Below the pieces are notes generated by a model, which saw nothing but the letters and a program-made list of their open reading frames with translations, did not search any database and was not told where the DNA came from. Below, piece after piece: positions 56,215 through 64,000 of a DNA stretch of 64,000 nt. The position numbers and the translations under genes were made by a program. Each line of letters starts with the position of its first letter. Position 1 is the first letter of the stretch. Origin of the DNA: Gottfriedia solisilvae (GTDB taxonomy: Bacteria; Bacillota; Bacilli; Bacillales; Bacillaceae_G); contig NZ_NETJ01000002.1 in NCBI RefSeq assembly GCF_002128405.1, positions 744,001 through 808,000 of the forward strand. Direction: 5' to 3'.

Positions 56215-56624
56215 TGTTCGTTTCATTATGTTCGGGTAATCGCTGCAACGCTAGACGTTGTTGAGGAAAGTCCATGCTCGCACAGACCTGAGATGGCTGT
56301 AGTGTTCGTGCCTATCGAAGTCATAAGATAGGGTAGCTGTAAAGCTAACGGCAGGGAACGGACCTAAGTCCTTTATGGATATGGTTCTACTACCTTTAAA
56401 GTGCCACAGTGACGTAGTCCTCGAAGAAATGAGAGGAGTGGAACGCGGTAAACCCCACGAGCGAGAAACCCAAATTATGGTAGGGGAATCCTTTCGAAGG
56501 AATTGAACTTAGAAAGGGACAGAGTATTTCTGTAGATAGATGATTACCACCTTTACGTACGAGGCGAGAGCCGTTTGTAGTACTAAGGAACAGAACATGG
56601 CTTACAGAACATATGAAATGATGA
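56215..56624 (+). ncRNA. rnpB: RNase P RNA, Bacillus type (class B)
   Basis: Conserved blocks in order are TTCGGGTAATCGCTGCA, GAGGAAAGTCCATGCTCGCA, GTAGTGTTCGTGCCTA, AAAGTGCCACAGTGACG, GTGGAACGCGGTAAACCCC, CGAGCGAGAAACCCAAATT, ATAGATGATTACC and AACATGGCTTACAGAAC. The ends pair as P1 (TTTCATTATGTTC with GAACATATGAAA). Overall order and length (about 405 nt) match the B. subtilis type. It sits between gpsB and rlmL as in B. subtilis. Exact ends are estimated from P1 and the promoter. Confidence 0.96.
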
Positions 56625-56634
56625 AACTGTTTAA

Positions 56635-56662
56635 AACTCTCTAATCCTTGGAGAGTTTTTTG
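56635..56662 (+). terminator. Terminator of rnpB
   Basis: AACTCTC / GAGAGTT stem with an 8-9-nt loop and six T residues, immediately after the RNA's 3' end. Confidence 0.85.
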
Positions 56663-56739
56663 TAATTTTGACGCGTTTTGTTCATAATGAAGATATGGAA
56701 AATAAAAATAGAAAAGTTCATTCTTTTTGAGTGAGATAG

Positions 56740-57897
56740 GTGAAAAAATTGACTAAATATACACTGATTGCAACAGCTGCTATGGGAATTGAGGCATTAG
56801 TTGCAAGAGAAGTTAAAAGCTTAGGGTTTGAAGATGTACAGGTGGAAAATGGCCGCGTTTTATTTAAGGCTGATGAAGATGGTATCGTTAAAGCTAATCT
56901 ATGGTTAAGAACAGCGGATCGTGTGAAGCTTCGAGTTGGTGAATTTAAAGCAACTTCTTTTGATGAATTATTCGAGAAAACAAAAGCATTACCATGGCAT
57001 ATGTTTATTCCTAGAAATGGACAATTCCCTGTTACTGGTAAATCCCAAAAATCGAAATTATTTTCAGTTTCGGATTGTCAAGCGATTGTAAAAAAAGCAA
57101 TAGTAGATAAATTAAAAACGATTCAAAATGTACAAGGAATGCTAATAGAGGATGGACCATTATTCCGAGTAGAGGTTTCCATCTTAAAAGATATTGTAAC
57201 TTTAACAATTGATACAACAGGCCGTGAAGGATTACATAAAAGAGGATACCGCGTTGAACAAGGTGAAGCACCATTAAAAGAAACACTTGCGGCTTCATTA
57301 ATTTTATTAACGAACTGGAATGCTGATTTACCATTTGTTGATCCATTTTGTGGTTCAGGAACTATTCCAATTGAGGCTGCTTTAATTGGTCAAAATATTG
57401 CTCCAGGTTCTTTTAGAAGCTTTGCTTCAGAAGAATGGCACTGGATTGGTAAAAAACGTTGGAACGAAGCAAGACAAGAAGCAGATGATTTGGCAAATTA
57501 TGATCAAAAATTAGAAATAATTGGTTCAGACATCGACCATAGAATGATTAATGTATCTAAAGCAAATGCTGATGAAATAGGACTAGCAGACTCAATCTCA
57601 TTTAAGCAAATGCAAGTAAAGGATTTTACGACTAGATTAGACTATGGTTATGTTGTCACAAATCCACCATATGGCGAACGTTTAAATGATCGTCCATATG
57701 TTGAAAAATTATATGCTGATATGGGTCAGGTTTACACGAAATTAGACACATGGTCGGTTTATGTTTTAACTAGTCATGAAGGCTTTGAACAATTTTACGG
57801 TAAACCAGCAACTAAAAAACGTAAATTGTTTAACGGTTTTATTAAAACGGATTATTACCAATACTTTGGGAAACGTCCACCTAGAAATGTTGAATAA
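56740..57897 (+). CDS. rlmL: 23S rRNA (guanine-N2)-methyltransferase RlmL/YpsC family
   Basis: This 385-residue protein has an N-terminal THUMP domain (about 45-155) and a class I methyltransferase domain with FVDPFCGSGTIPIEAALIGQ, GSDIDHRM and the catalytic TNPPYGERL. It corresponds to YpsC of B. subtilis and lacks the second RlmK methyltransferase half found in E. coli RlmL. The start is GTG 56740 or TTG 56749; both have weak ribosome sites. Confidence 0.93.
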   Translation: MKKLTKYTLIATAAMGIEALVAREVKSLGFEDVQVENGRVLFKADEDGIVKANLWLRTADRVKLRVGEFKATSFDELFEKTKALPWHMFIPRNGQFPVTGKSQKSKLFSVSDCQAIVKKAIVDKLKTIQNVQGMLIEDGPLFRVEVSILKDIVTLTIDTTGREGLHKRGYRVEQGEAPLKETLAASLILLTNWNADLPFVDPFCGSGTIPIEAALIGQNIAPGSFRSFASEEWHWIGKKRWNEARQEADDLANYDQKLEIIGSDIDHRMINVSKANADEIGLADSISFKQMQVKDFTTRLDYGYVVTNPPYGERLNDRPYVEKLYADMGQVYTKLDTWSVYVLTSHEGFEQFYGKPATKKRKLFNGFIKTDYYQYFGKRPPRNVE

Positions 57898-57904
57898 TGA
57901 AATG

Positions 57905-57943
57905 GAAAAAAGTACTAATTAAAATACTAATTAGTACTTTTTT
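57905..57943. terminator. Bidirectional terminator after rlmL
   Basis: AAAAAAGTACTAATTA / TAATTAGTACTTTTTT near-perfect stem between rlmL and the minus-strand gene that follows. Confidence 0.9.
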
Positions 57944-57966
57944 AACAAACAAAAATGTATGTGATT

Positions 57967-58185
57967 TTATAAATTGATTGATGGCACGATTCTAAAACCA
58001 TGATTTTTTTCAAGAAGATGTGCTACATGCCAATTTGTTTCCGCAGTACTTTTATAGCTGGTTACCATGTCATGGAATTCATCACTAGTAAAGTGATTCT
58101 CATGTTGTAGTAAATAAAGATCCCTTACTACACTTAAATCATCATTTGTATCAAAATTCGATTGAATCAATGAATACAAATACAA
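57967..58185 (-). CDS. Hypothetical 72-residue protein
   Basis: A TTG start at 58185 lies 10 nt after AGGAG. The product (SLIQSNFDTNDDLSVVRDLY, then SDEFHDMVTSYKS and NWHVAHLLEKNHGFRIVP) is soluble with balanced composition. The shared terminator on its 3' side supports a real minus-strand transcript. I do not recognise a family and no function is suggested. Confidence 0.55.
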   Translation of the reverse strand: MYLYSLIQSNFDTNDDLSVVRDLYLLQHENHFTSDEFHDMVTSYKSTAETNWHVAHLLEKNHGFRIVPSINL

Positions 58186-58359
58186 TCAATCATCTCCTAT
58201 ACAATATTAGTTGTTTGGACATATTTAATAGTTTTCCCATAATCACCTAGTTCATTTCTAATTTTTATGTAGGTTATGAGAGTTTATATAAACAGTTTTA
58301 AGATAATTTTGTTAAAATGACATTAAGTGAAATGAAATATGGTTAAAGGGATGAGATAT

Positions 58360-59274
58360 ATGAAGAAACCACGCATTGGTATGGTCGGCTTAGGAAATAT
58401 TGCTCAAAAAGCTTATTTGCCGATACTAGCGAAAGAAACAAACTGGAGTTTTGAAGGTGCTTTTTCACCAAGTGAGGATAAGCGCAAATCGATTTGTTCA
58501 CAATATCGTATTCAAGATTTTAGTAGTCTACAAACACTTGCTGATCAATGTGATGCAGTATTTGTTCATAGCTCAACTAGCACACATTTTGAGATCGTTT
58601 CTTTCCTATTAACTTTAGGGAAAGAAGTTTATGTTGATAAGCCATTAGCTGCTACTATTGAAGAATCTGAAAAATTAGTGGAGTTAGCGATCAAACATGA
58701 TCGAAAATTAATGGTAGGATTTAATAGAAGGTTCGCACCTATGTATGTAGCTGCAAAAGAGCAAGCAAAGAATATTGCTTCAATTCGTTTTGAAAAGCAT
58801 AGAATGGATAGCATCGGTCCAAATTCATATGAATTCACGATGTTAGATGATTATCTTCATTTAGTAGATACTGCTAGGTGGTTAACAAATGGAGATTTGA
58901 ATGTTATTGATTCCACAATAAATGTAAATAATGAAAACAATCTTATTTACGCTGGTCATTTATTTAAATCTGAATTAAATGTTCCGATTTTTACTGAGAT
59001 GCATCGTAAAGCTGGTACAAATTTAGAAAAATTAGAACTAGTAGCAGAAGGGGCTATTATTCGTGTAAAGAACATGAATACAATGGAGACTGAATCAAAT
59101 AACCAACTCTCGATTTCAACAGCTCTTTCATGGGATACTACTTTAAAGCAGAGAGGCTTTGAAGATTGTATTAATCATTTTATAGACTGTGTTCAAAATG
59201 ACCAAAAACCTGAAATTGATGGAGAAGAAGGTCTAAAGTCTCAAATCCTGTTAAATCAATTATTAGAAACTTGA
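58360..59274 (+). CDS. Gfo/Idh/MocA family oxidoreductase
   Basis: This 304-residue NAD(P)-dependent dehydrogenase-like protein has the Rossmann motif GMVGLGNIAQKAYLP at the N-terminus and the signature EVYVDKPLA (the Lys and Pro of the EKP-like motif). The C-terminal substrate domain includes DDYLHLVDTARWL with a possible catalytic His. AAGGGATGAG supports ATG 58360. The substrate is probably a sugar or polyol derivative but cannot be named from context. Confidence 0.9.
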   Translation: MKKPRIGMVGLGNIAQKAYLPILAKETNWSFEGAFSPSEDKRKSICSQYRIQDFSSLQTLADQCDAVFVHSSTSTHFEIVSFLLTLGKEVYVDKPLAATIEESEKLVELAIKHDRKLMVGFNRRFAPMYVAAKEQAKNIASIRFEKHRMDSIGPNSYEFTMLDDYLHLVDTARWLTNGDLNVIDSTINVNNENNLIYAGHLFKSELNVPIFTEMHRKAGTNLEKLELVAEGAIIRVKNMNTMETESNNQLSISTALSWDTTLKQRGFEDCINHFIDCVQNDQKPEIDGEEGLKSQILLNQLLET

Positions 59275-59410
59275 ATATAAATTGAAAACAAAAAATTACC
59301 TCTTCCTTTATATTTAGCGCGTATTATTGTACTTTTAGTAAATATTTTGTATGATAGCCATTAGAGACTATTTTTTAACATCAATGTAACAACAAATAAA
59401 TTAGTGAATG

Positions 59411-59437
59411 TAAAGTTCTCATAGAGAACTTTTTTCT
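59411..59437 (+). terminator. Terminator between the Gfo/Idh gene and ypvA
   Basis: AAAGTTCTC / GAGAACTTT stem with a 3-nt loop and T residues, 137 nt after the Gfo/Idh stop and just upstream of ypvA, where attenuation is also possible. Confidence 0.6.
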
Positions 59438-59463
59438 TTTTAATTAACATTTTGGGGGTAGCA

Positions 59464-61404
59464 ATGAGTACAACATCAAAATTGCCTTTTGAGGTAGGGA
59501 AGCAAGATTCATTTATAGACAAGCTTGGGGAATGGATTGGAGATGTTTTTTACGATCTATTACCAGATGCTGGTTATGAATTAAGAGATGAACAAATTTT
59601 TATGGCGTATCAAGTCGAACGTGCTTTTAAAGAAAAGAAGGTTATTTTTGCTGAAGCAGGTGTTGGAACTGGTAAAACATTTGTTTATTTACTGTACTGC
59701 TTATGCTATGCAAGATATACTGGGAAGCCTGCAATTATCGCATGTGCAGATGAATCTTTAATTGAACAGCTTGTTAAAAAAAATGGTGATATTGAAAAAT
59801 TATCTAATGCTTTAAATTTAGCAATTGATGTTCGATTAGCAAAATCAACAACGAATTATTTATGTCTGAAAAAGCTAGATATTCAGCGAACAGAAGATGA
59901 GACATCAGATCAAGTATTGGCAGTGTACGATAACTTACCAAGTTTTGTTAACGATTATGGTACATTACAAACATTTACGCCATATGGAGATCGAACTGAA
60001 TATAAAGAGTTAACTGATGAAGAGTGGGACACAATTTCTTATGACTATTTCCAAGATTGTTCAACATGCGATCAAAGGCATCGTTGTGGACAAACTCTTT
60101 CAAGAGAACACTATCGTAAAGCAACTGATTTAATTGTATGTTCTCAAGAGTTTTATATGGAACATATTTGGACTGTCGATTCAAGAAAACGTGAAGGTCA
60201 GTTACCACTACTACCAAATCCTAGTTGTGTCGTATTTGACGAAGGACACTTACTAGAGTTTGCCAGCCAAAAATCATTAACATACAGATTACAACAAGAA
60301 ACCTTAAATACGTTTCTTTCATTCTTAATGCAATCTGGTACGAGAGAGAGCTTCCAAGAATTATTGGAAGATACTTTGGAAACATATGATCAATTCTTTT
60401 ACGAATTAGATAATAACAGTGTAGAAGTTGAAGGATCTAAACGTTATCAACTGAACATGAACAATCAGTTATTGTCATTAGCAAAACGACTAAAAGCTCA
60501 AATCAGCAAAATTGGAGATGAATTAGTTTTTGAAAGTGAAATGTATACAATTGATGAATATCAATTAAATATTGTTGATGAACATTTAGATGATGTTGAG
60601 CGTTGTTTGAATTTATTTATTAATGAATCATCTGCAATTCAATGGATTGAATATAACAAAAATGAGTTAACGCTTGTTATTATGCCGAAAGCTGTTAATG
60701 AGTTATTACAAGAGAAAGTATTCAAACAAAAAATGCCAATTCTATTCTCGTCAGCGACACTTTCACAAAATAGTTCATTTGAATATATCGCAAATAGTTT
60801 AGGTATTAAAGATTTTTTATCTTTTTCCGTTAATTCTCCATTTGATTATGAAGAACAAATGAAAATTGAAATAAATAGAATTGACCAAAATGAAACAGAT
60901 CAGAAAAACCGCATCATTATTGAAGCTTTAAAAAATAATAACGGTAGCTCTTTAGTCTTGTTTAATTCTTCGAAAGAAATGAAACAATTCAAGTCATTAA
61001 TCGAACAAGAAAATTTACAATTCCCTCTTTATTTTGAAGGGGAGGAAGAAATTAGCTCGATCGTTCAAAAGTTCCAAGAAAATCAGACAGCTTCACTATG
61101 TGCTGTTCATCTGTGGGAAGGACTTGATATTCAAGGGGAATCATTAAGCCAGGTAATTATCCATTCATTACCATTCCCTCCAAATGATCCAGTGTTCCAA
61201 TCAAAACGTCAAAATACAGCTAACCCATATACAGAAATCGATGAACCATATATGCTACTTAGATTACGACAAGGGATCGGTCGACTAATTCGTAGTCATG
61301 AAGATCGTGGTAAAATCATTCTATTTTTAGAAAATGATTTACAAAAAGAGACTTATGATAAAGTATTAAAAAGTTTACCAATAGAGCCAACAATAAAAAG
61401 CTAG
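59464..61404 (+). CDS. ypvA: YpvA, DinG/XPD-like ATP-dependent helicase
   Basis: This 646-residue SF2 helicase has Walker A EAGVGTGKT at about residues 64-72, a DEGH box (VVFDEGHLLE) and a C-terminal LRLRQGIGRLIR. Four cysteines (NYLCLKK and DCSTCDQRHRCGQ) have the spacing expected of an XPD-like 4Fe-4S domain, unlike the dinG product here. It has no exonuclease domain. GGGGGT precedes ATG 59464. It is the second DinG-family helicase in the window. Confidence 0.92.
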   Translation: MSTTSKLPFEVGKQDSFIDKLGEWIGDVFYDLLPDAGYELRDEQIFMAYQVERAFKEKKVIFAEAGVGTGKTFVYLLYCLCYARYTGKPAIIACADESLIEQLVKKNGDIEKLSNALNLAIDVRLAKSTTNYLCLKKLDIQRTEDETSDQVLAVYDNLPSFVNDYGTLQTFTPYGDRTEYKELTDEEWDTISYDYFQDCSTCDQRHRCGQTLSREHYRKATDLIVCSQEFYMEHIWTVDSRKREGQLPLLPNPSCVVFDEGHLLEFASQKSLTYRLQQETLNTFLSFLMQSGTRESFQELLEDTLETYDQFFYELDNNSVEVEGSKRYQLNMNNQLLSLAKRLKAQISKIGDELVFESEMYTIDEYQLNIVDEHLDDVERCLNLFINESSAIQWIEYNKNELTLVIMPKAVNELLQEKVFKQKMPILFSSATLSQNSSFEYIANSLGIKDFLSFSVNSPFDYEEQMKIEINRIDQNETDQKNRIIIEALKNNNGSSLVLFNSSKEMKQFKSLIEQENLQFPLYFEGEEEISSIVQKFQENQTASLCAVHLWEGLDIQGESLSQVIIHSLPFPPNDPVFQSKRQNTANPYTEIDEPYMLLRLRQGIGRLIRSHEDRGKIILFLENDLQKETYDKVLKSLPIEPTIKS

Positions 61405-61423
61405 CGAATGCTAGCTTTTTTGT
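61396..61423. terminator. Bidirectional terminator overlapping the ypvA stop
   Basis: AAAAAGCTAGC / GCTAGCTTTTT perfect stem with a 4-nt loop; the ypvA stop codon TAG lies in the 5' arm. It also serves the convergent gene that ends at 61425. Confidence 0.92.
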
Positions 61424-61424
61424 A

Positions 61425-62045
61425 TTAATAACAAATCCCAACCCTATACTGAATAAATTTTTCTTCAAAAAACTCCTTCACCGCGAAGTTAGCCGTATCA
61501 CCCGTTGAAATACTTTTTCCATCTGCTGGTAAGAAGTTTTCACTAACTCGATAGTTTTTGGTAATAGGACCATCGGGTAAATACGTTGGACAAACAATTG
61601 TCCAATTCAGTCTACTTCCATTTAATAAATGAAATACTTTTTCATGATCGCTAGCTGCGGTTTTTGACTTTCGTTTTGATTCAGAACTTATATATCGTAG
61701 AGTATTTGGTTCAACTCTAGATTGTAAAATTCCTGCTGTACCGATTGTAACAATACGCTGAATATGAAATTCTTCAAGAAGCGGAACAAGTATTTGCATT
61801 GATTTTGATAGAGTTTCATTTTCGTTTGTATTTAACGCTGAAATAACGCCATCAATTCCTTCAATAGATTTTCTTATATCCTCTGATTGTAATACATCAC
61901 CTTGAAATATCTTAAGTAATGGATGTTGAATTGTAAGTTTTTGTTGATCTCTTACCAATACTGTTACTTCATAATTCTCTTCTAATAATAAATTAAGGAT
62001 TTGTTTTCCTACTCTTCCAGTTGCACCTAATAATAAAATTCTCAT
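61425..62045 (-). CDS. NAD(P)-binding protein (SDR, NmrA-like)
   Basis: This 206-residue single Rossmann-domain protein begins MRILLLGATGRVGKQIL (GATGxxG motif), then has VISALNTNE and IVTIGTAGIL. The usual YxxxK catalytic pair is not in its standard place, so it is an atypical SDR. AGGTGAGGTG precedes its start on the minus strand. No role can be assigned. Confidence 0.87.
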   Translation of the reverse strand: MRILLLGATGRVGKQILNLLLEENYEVTVLVRDQQKLTIQHPLLKIFQGDVLQSEDIRKSIEGIDGVISALNTNENETLSKSMQILVPLLEEFHIQRIVTIGTAGILQSRVEPNTLRYISSESKRKSKTAASDHEKVFHLLNGSRLNWTIVCPTYLPDGPITKNYRVSENFLPADGKSISTGDTANFAVKEFFEEKFIQYRVGICY

Positions 62046-62178
62046 ACGAACACCTCACCTAAAACACATTGTACTATAAATGTTTTACAAATGTCCTAGA
62101 TAAAAATTGGAAGAATTTAGTCATAAATATGATAGAATGATAGTGAAAATATCAAGTTCATTGAAAAGAGGGAGAAAA

Positions 62179-63693
62179 ATGGAATTACATTTAGTACAAG
62201 AAGAGTTTACTGATTATTTAAAGAAAATTGAAAATTATAATGAAGCCATTAATGTAATGTATTGGGATTTACGTACAGGCGCACCAAAAAATGGGGCAGA
62301 GCAGCGCTCAAATGTAATTAGTCAACTTTCTTCAGAAGTATTTGAGATGACGACTTCAGAAAAAATGGAACAATATTTGACACGTCTTGAAAGTGAAATT
62401 GGTACAGGACAGTTAAGTGAAATTGTAGAGAAATCAGTTAAAGAATGTAGAAAAGAATATGATTTAAACTGTAAAATTCCAAAAAATGAATATGCAGAAT
62501 ATGTTAAATTATGTGCTTTAAGTGAATCAGCATGGGAAGAAGCGAAGGATTCGGGAGATTTCTTAACATTTCAGCCATATTTAGAGAAAATAGTTGAAAT
62601 GAAGAAGAAATTTATAGAGTACTGGGGTTATACAGACAAAAAGTATGATACATTACTTAACTTCTATGAGCCTGGAATGACGACGAAAAAGCTTGATGAA
62701 GTGTTTAGTAAAGTACGAGAAAGTCTAGTGCCACTAGTTTCAAAAATTTCTAATTCTGGTGTTTCACTTCAAAGAGATGAATTATTTCAACCAATTTCTA
62801 AAGATATTCAAAAAGAAGTTAGTGAAAACGTATTACGTAAATTAGGATATAATTTTCAATCAGGACGACTGGACGAAACAGTGCACCCGTTTCAAATTAC
62901 ATTAAACCCAGGTGATGTACGAGTTACAACAAAATACATTGAAGATAATTTTATGAGTGCTTTATTTGGTACGATTCATGAATGTGGCCACGCACTTTAT
63001 GAACAAAATCTATCAGCTAATTTAATTGGAACACCATTATGTTCTGGGGCATCAATGGGAATCCATGAATCACAATCACTATTTTTTGAAAATATGATTG
63101 GAAGAAGTTTAGAATTTTGGGAAACGCAATATGAAGAATTAAAAGCGCAAACAGGTGAGTTCTTTAAAGATTTGACTGTTGAAGAGTTCTATCAAGCAAT
63201 CAATCATAGTGAACCTTCTTATATTAGAATTGAAGCAGATGAATGTACATACCCACTTCATATAATGGTTCGATACGAAATTGAAAAAGAACTTTTTGAT
63301 GGTGATTTACAAGTTAAAGATTTACCAAAGGTTTGGAATGAAAAAATGGAGAAATACTTAGGGATCGTTCCTTCTAATAATCGTGAAGGAGTACTTCAAG
63401 ATGTGCATTGGTCTGGTGGAGACTTCGGGTATTTCCCATCATATGCGCTAGGAGCAATGTATGCAGCCCAATTTAAACATAAAATGAAACAAGACTTACC
63501 AAATTATGAACAACTTCTAAAAAGTGGTGAACTGCACCAAATCGTAAATTGGCTTACTTTACATATTCATCAATATGGAAAATTAAAAAAACCATCAGAA
63601 TTACTAATCGATATTACAGGTGAAGATTTAAACGTAAAATACTTTATTGATTACCTGGAAGAGAAATATTCTAAGCTTTATAAATTAGTATAA
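62179..63693 (+). CDS. ypwA: Thermostable carboxypeptidase, M32 family (YpwA)
   Basis: This 504-residue zinc carboxypeptidase removes C-terminal residues with broad specificity. The zinc motif HECGHALYEQ is preceded by TIHE, and GIHESQSLFFEN carries the third ligand region; DVRVTTKY and SEPSYIRIEADE are also typical. AGAGGGAG directs ATG 62179; in-frame upstream codons lack a ribosome site and would extend the protein beyond the family length. Confidence 0.96.
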   Translation: MELHLVQEEFTDYLKKIENYNEAINVMYWDLRTGAPKNGAEQRSNVISQLSSEVFEMTTSEKMEQYLTRLESEIGTGQLSEIVEKSVKECRKEYDLNCKIPKNEYAEYVKLCALSESAWEEAKDSGDFLTFQPYLEKIVEMKKKFIEYWGYTDKKYDTLLNFYEPGMTTKKLDEVFSKVRESLVPLVSKISNSGVSLQRDELFQPISKDIQKEVSENVLRKLGYNFQSGRLDETVHPFQITLNPGDVRVTTKYIEDNFMSALFGTIHECGHALYEQNLSANLIGTPLCSGASMGIHESQSLFFENMIGRSLEFWETQYEELKAQTGEFFKDLTVEEFYQAINHSEPSYIRIEADECTYPLHIMVRYEIEKELFDGDLQVKDLPKVWNEKMEKYLGIVPSNNREGVLQDVHWSGGDFGYFPSYALGAMYAAQFKHKMKQDLPNYEQLLKSGELHQIVNWLTLHIHQYGKLKKPSELLIDITGEDLNVKYFIDYLEEKYSKLYKLV

Positions 63694-63710
63694 TCGTAAT
63701 TAGATTTTGA

Positions 63711-63747
63711 ATGAAAAAGAGTCGATCCTAGATCGGCTCTTTTTTAC
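63711..63747 (+). terminator. Terminator of ypwA
   Basis: AAAAGAGTCGATC / GATCGGCTCTTTT stem (one G-T pair) with a 3-nt loop and T residues. Confidence 0.92.
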
Positions 63748-63863
63748 GAAGACAATAATAACGTATTATTAGTAGATTACTTAACCAAAAAGGGAATAAT
63801 TTTGGATTGAAATCCATTATATGTAGTAATTAAGTAATTCAATTTTTGGAGGATGAATCTATT

Positions 63864-64000
63864 ATGGCTGAATTAATTTACCATGTTGCTGTATCAATAG
63901 ATAATTTTATATCAGACAAAGGTATGCTTGAAGGAGATATACAAAATTCTCTCTTTTTATTTGAAGGAGAACATGTTCCTGATTTTTTAGCAGATATTCA
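63864..64000 (+). CDS. Dihydrofolate reductase-like (RibD C-terminal type) protein, N-terminal part
   Basis: The frame starts at ATG 63864, 9 nt after GGAGG, and runs off the right edge. The first 45 residues (MAELIYHVAVSIDNFISDKG) fit the small DHFR/RibD-C family common in Bacillus (the x-SLDGFI pattern). The substrate is unknown and the gene is cut by the window end. Confidence 0.7.
   Translation, partial: MAELIYHVAVSIDNFISDKGMLEGDIQNSLFLFEGEHVPDFLADI

Overview
The window is a low-GC, core chromosomal segment of an endospore-forming member of the Bacillaceae. Gene order follows the Bacillus subtilis gudB-ypdA ... cmk-ypfD-yphA-der-gpsA-spoIVA-hbs-folE-hepS-menG-hepT-ndk-cheR-aroC-aroB ... 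aroA-ypiA-ypiB-ypiF-qcrABC-ypjA-ypjB ... dapB-bshB1-bshA-cca-birA-panBCD-dinG-ypmA-ypmB-aspB-asnS-dnaD-nth-ypoC-ponA-recU ... gpsB-rnpB-rlmL ... ypvA-ypwA backbone almost gene for gene. Sporulation genes (SpoIVA, SpoVIF-like, YpjB, an SspM-like spore peptide), bacillithiol genes (YpdA, BshB1, BshA), menaquinone genes and a Bacillus-type (class B) RNase P RNA all fit this assignment. No plasmid, prophage, insertion sequence, CRISPR array or tRNA was seen.

Layout: 1-5.1 kb, end of glutamate dehydrogenase, bacillithiol disulfide reductase, asparaginase, a c-di-GMP flagellar brake, YpfB and CMP kinase. 5.2-14.1 kb, S1-domain protein, a 440-nt intergenic repeat array, YpzI (short, minus strand), YphA, Der GTPase, glycerol-3-phosphate dehydrogenase, small sporulation and membrane proteins, SpoIVA and HU. 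14.2-23.1 kb, GTP cyclohydrolase, the menaquinone/heptaprenyl cluster, Ndk, CheR and the shikimate genes aroC-aroB-aroA. 23.1-31.4 kb, TPR protein, YpiB, YpiF, the menaquinol:cytochrome c reductase operon and YpjA/B/D with a zinc peptidase and a YitT protein. 31.4-43.6 kb, lysine, bacillithiol, tRNA CCA, biotin and pantothenate functions, DinG and AspB. 43.8-50.6 kb, AsnS, DnaD, Nth, PBP1A and RecU. 50.7-58.2 kb, small spore and hypothetical genes, a GntR regulator and the YpsA-GpsB-rnpB-RlmL group. 58.3-64 kb, a Gfo/Idh oxidoreductase, YpvA helicase, an NAD(P)-binding protein, carboxypeptidase YpwA and the start of a DHFR-like protein.

Compared with B. subtilis, several segments are absent: sleB-ypeB after ansA, mtrB after folE, aroH-trp-hisC-tyrA between aroB and aroA, mgsA after dapB, and yppE. 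Several of these gaps, and other junctions, hold structured intergenic repeats. The most unusual signals are non-coding. Two copies of a GC-richer Bacillaceae-type repeat (near 2.8 and 18.3 kb) carry the same 48-49-nt hairpin core in opposite orientations. A near-identical 149-nt duplication sits within a three-unit hairpin array at 6.4-6.9 kb. The panBCD leader contains both a terminator and a hairpin that sequesters the ribosome binding site. I found no convincing undescribed multi-gene system; the window is mostly conserved housekeeping DNA. Four very short genes (ypzI, ypmA, an sspM-like gene, yppF) were found by reading the sequence directly.
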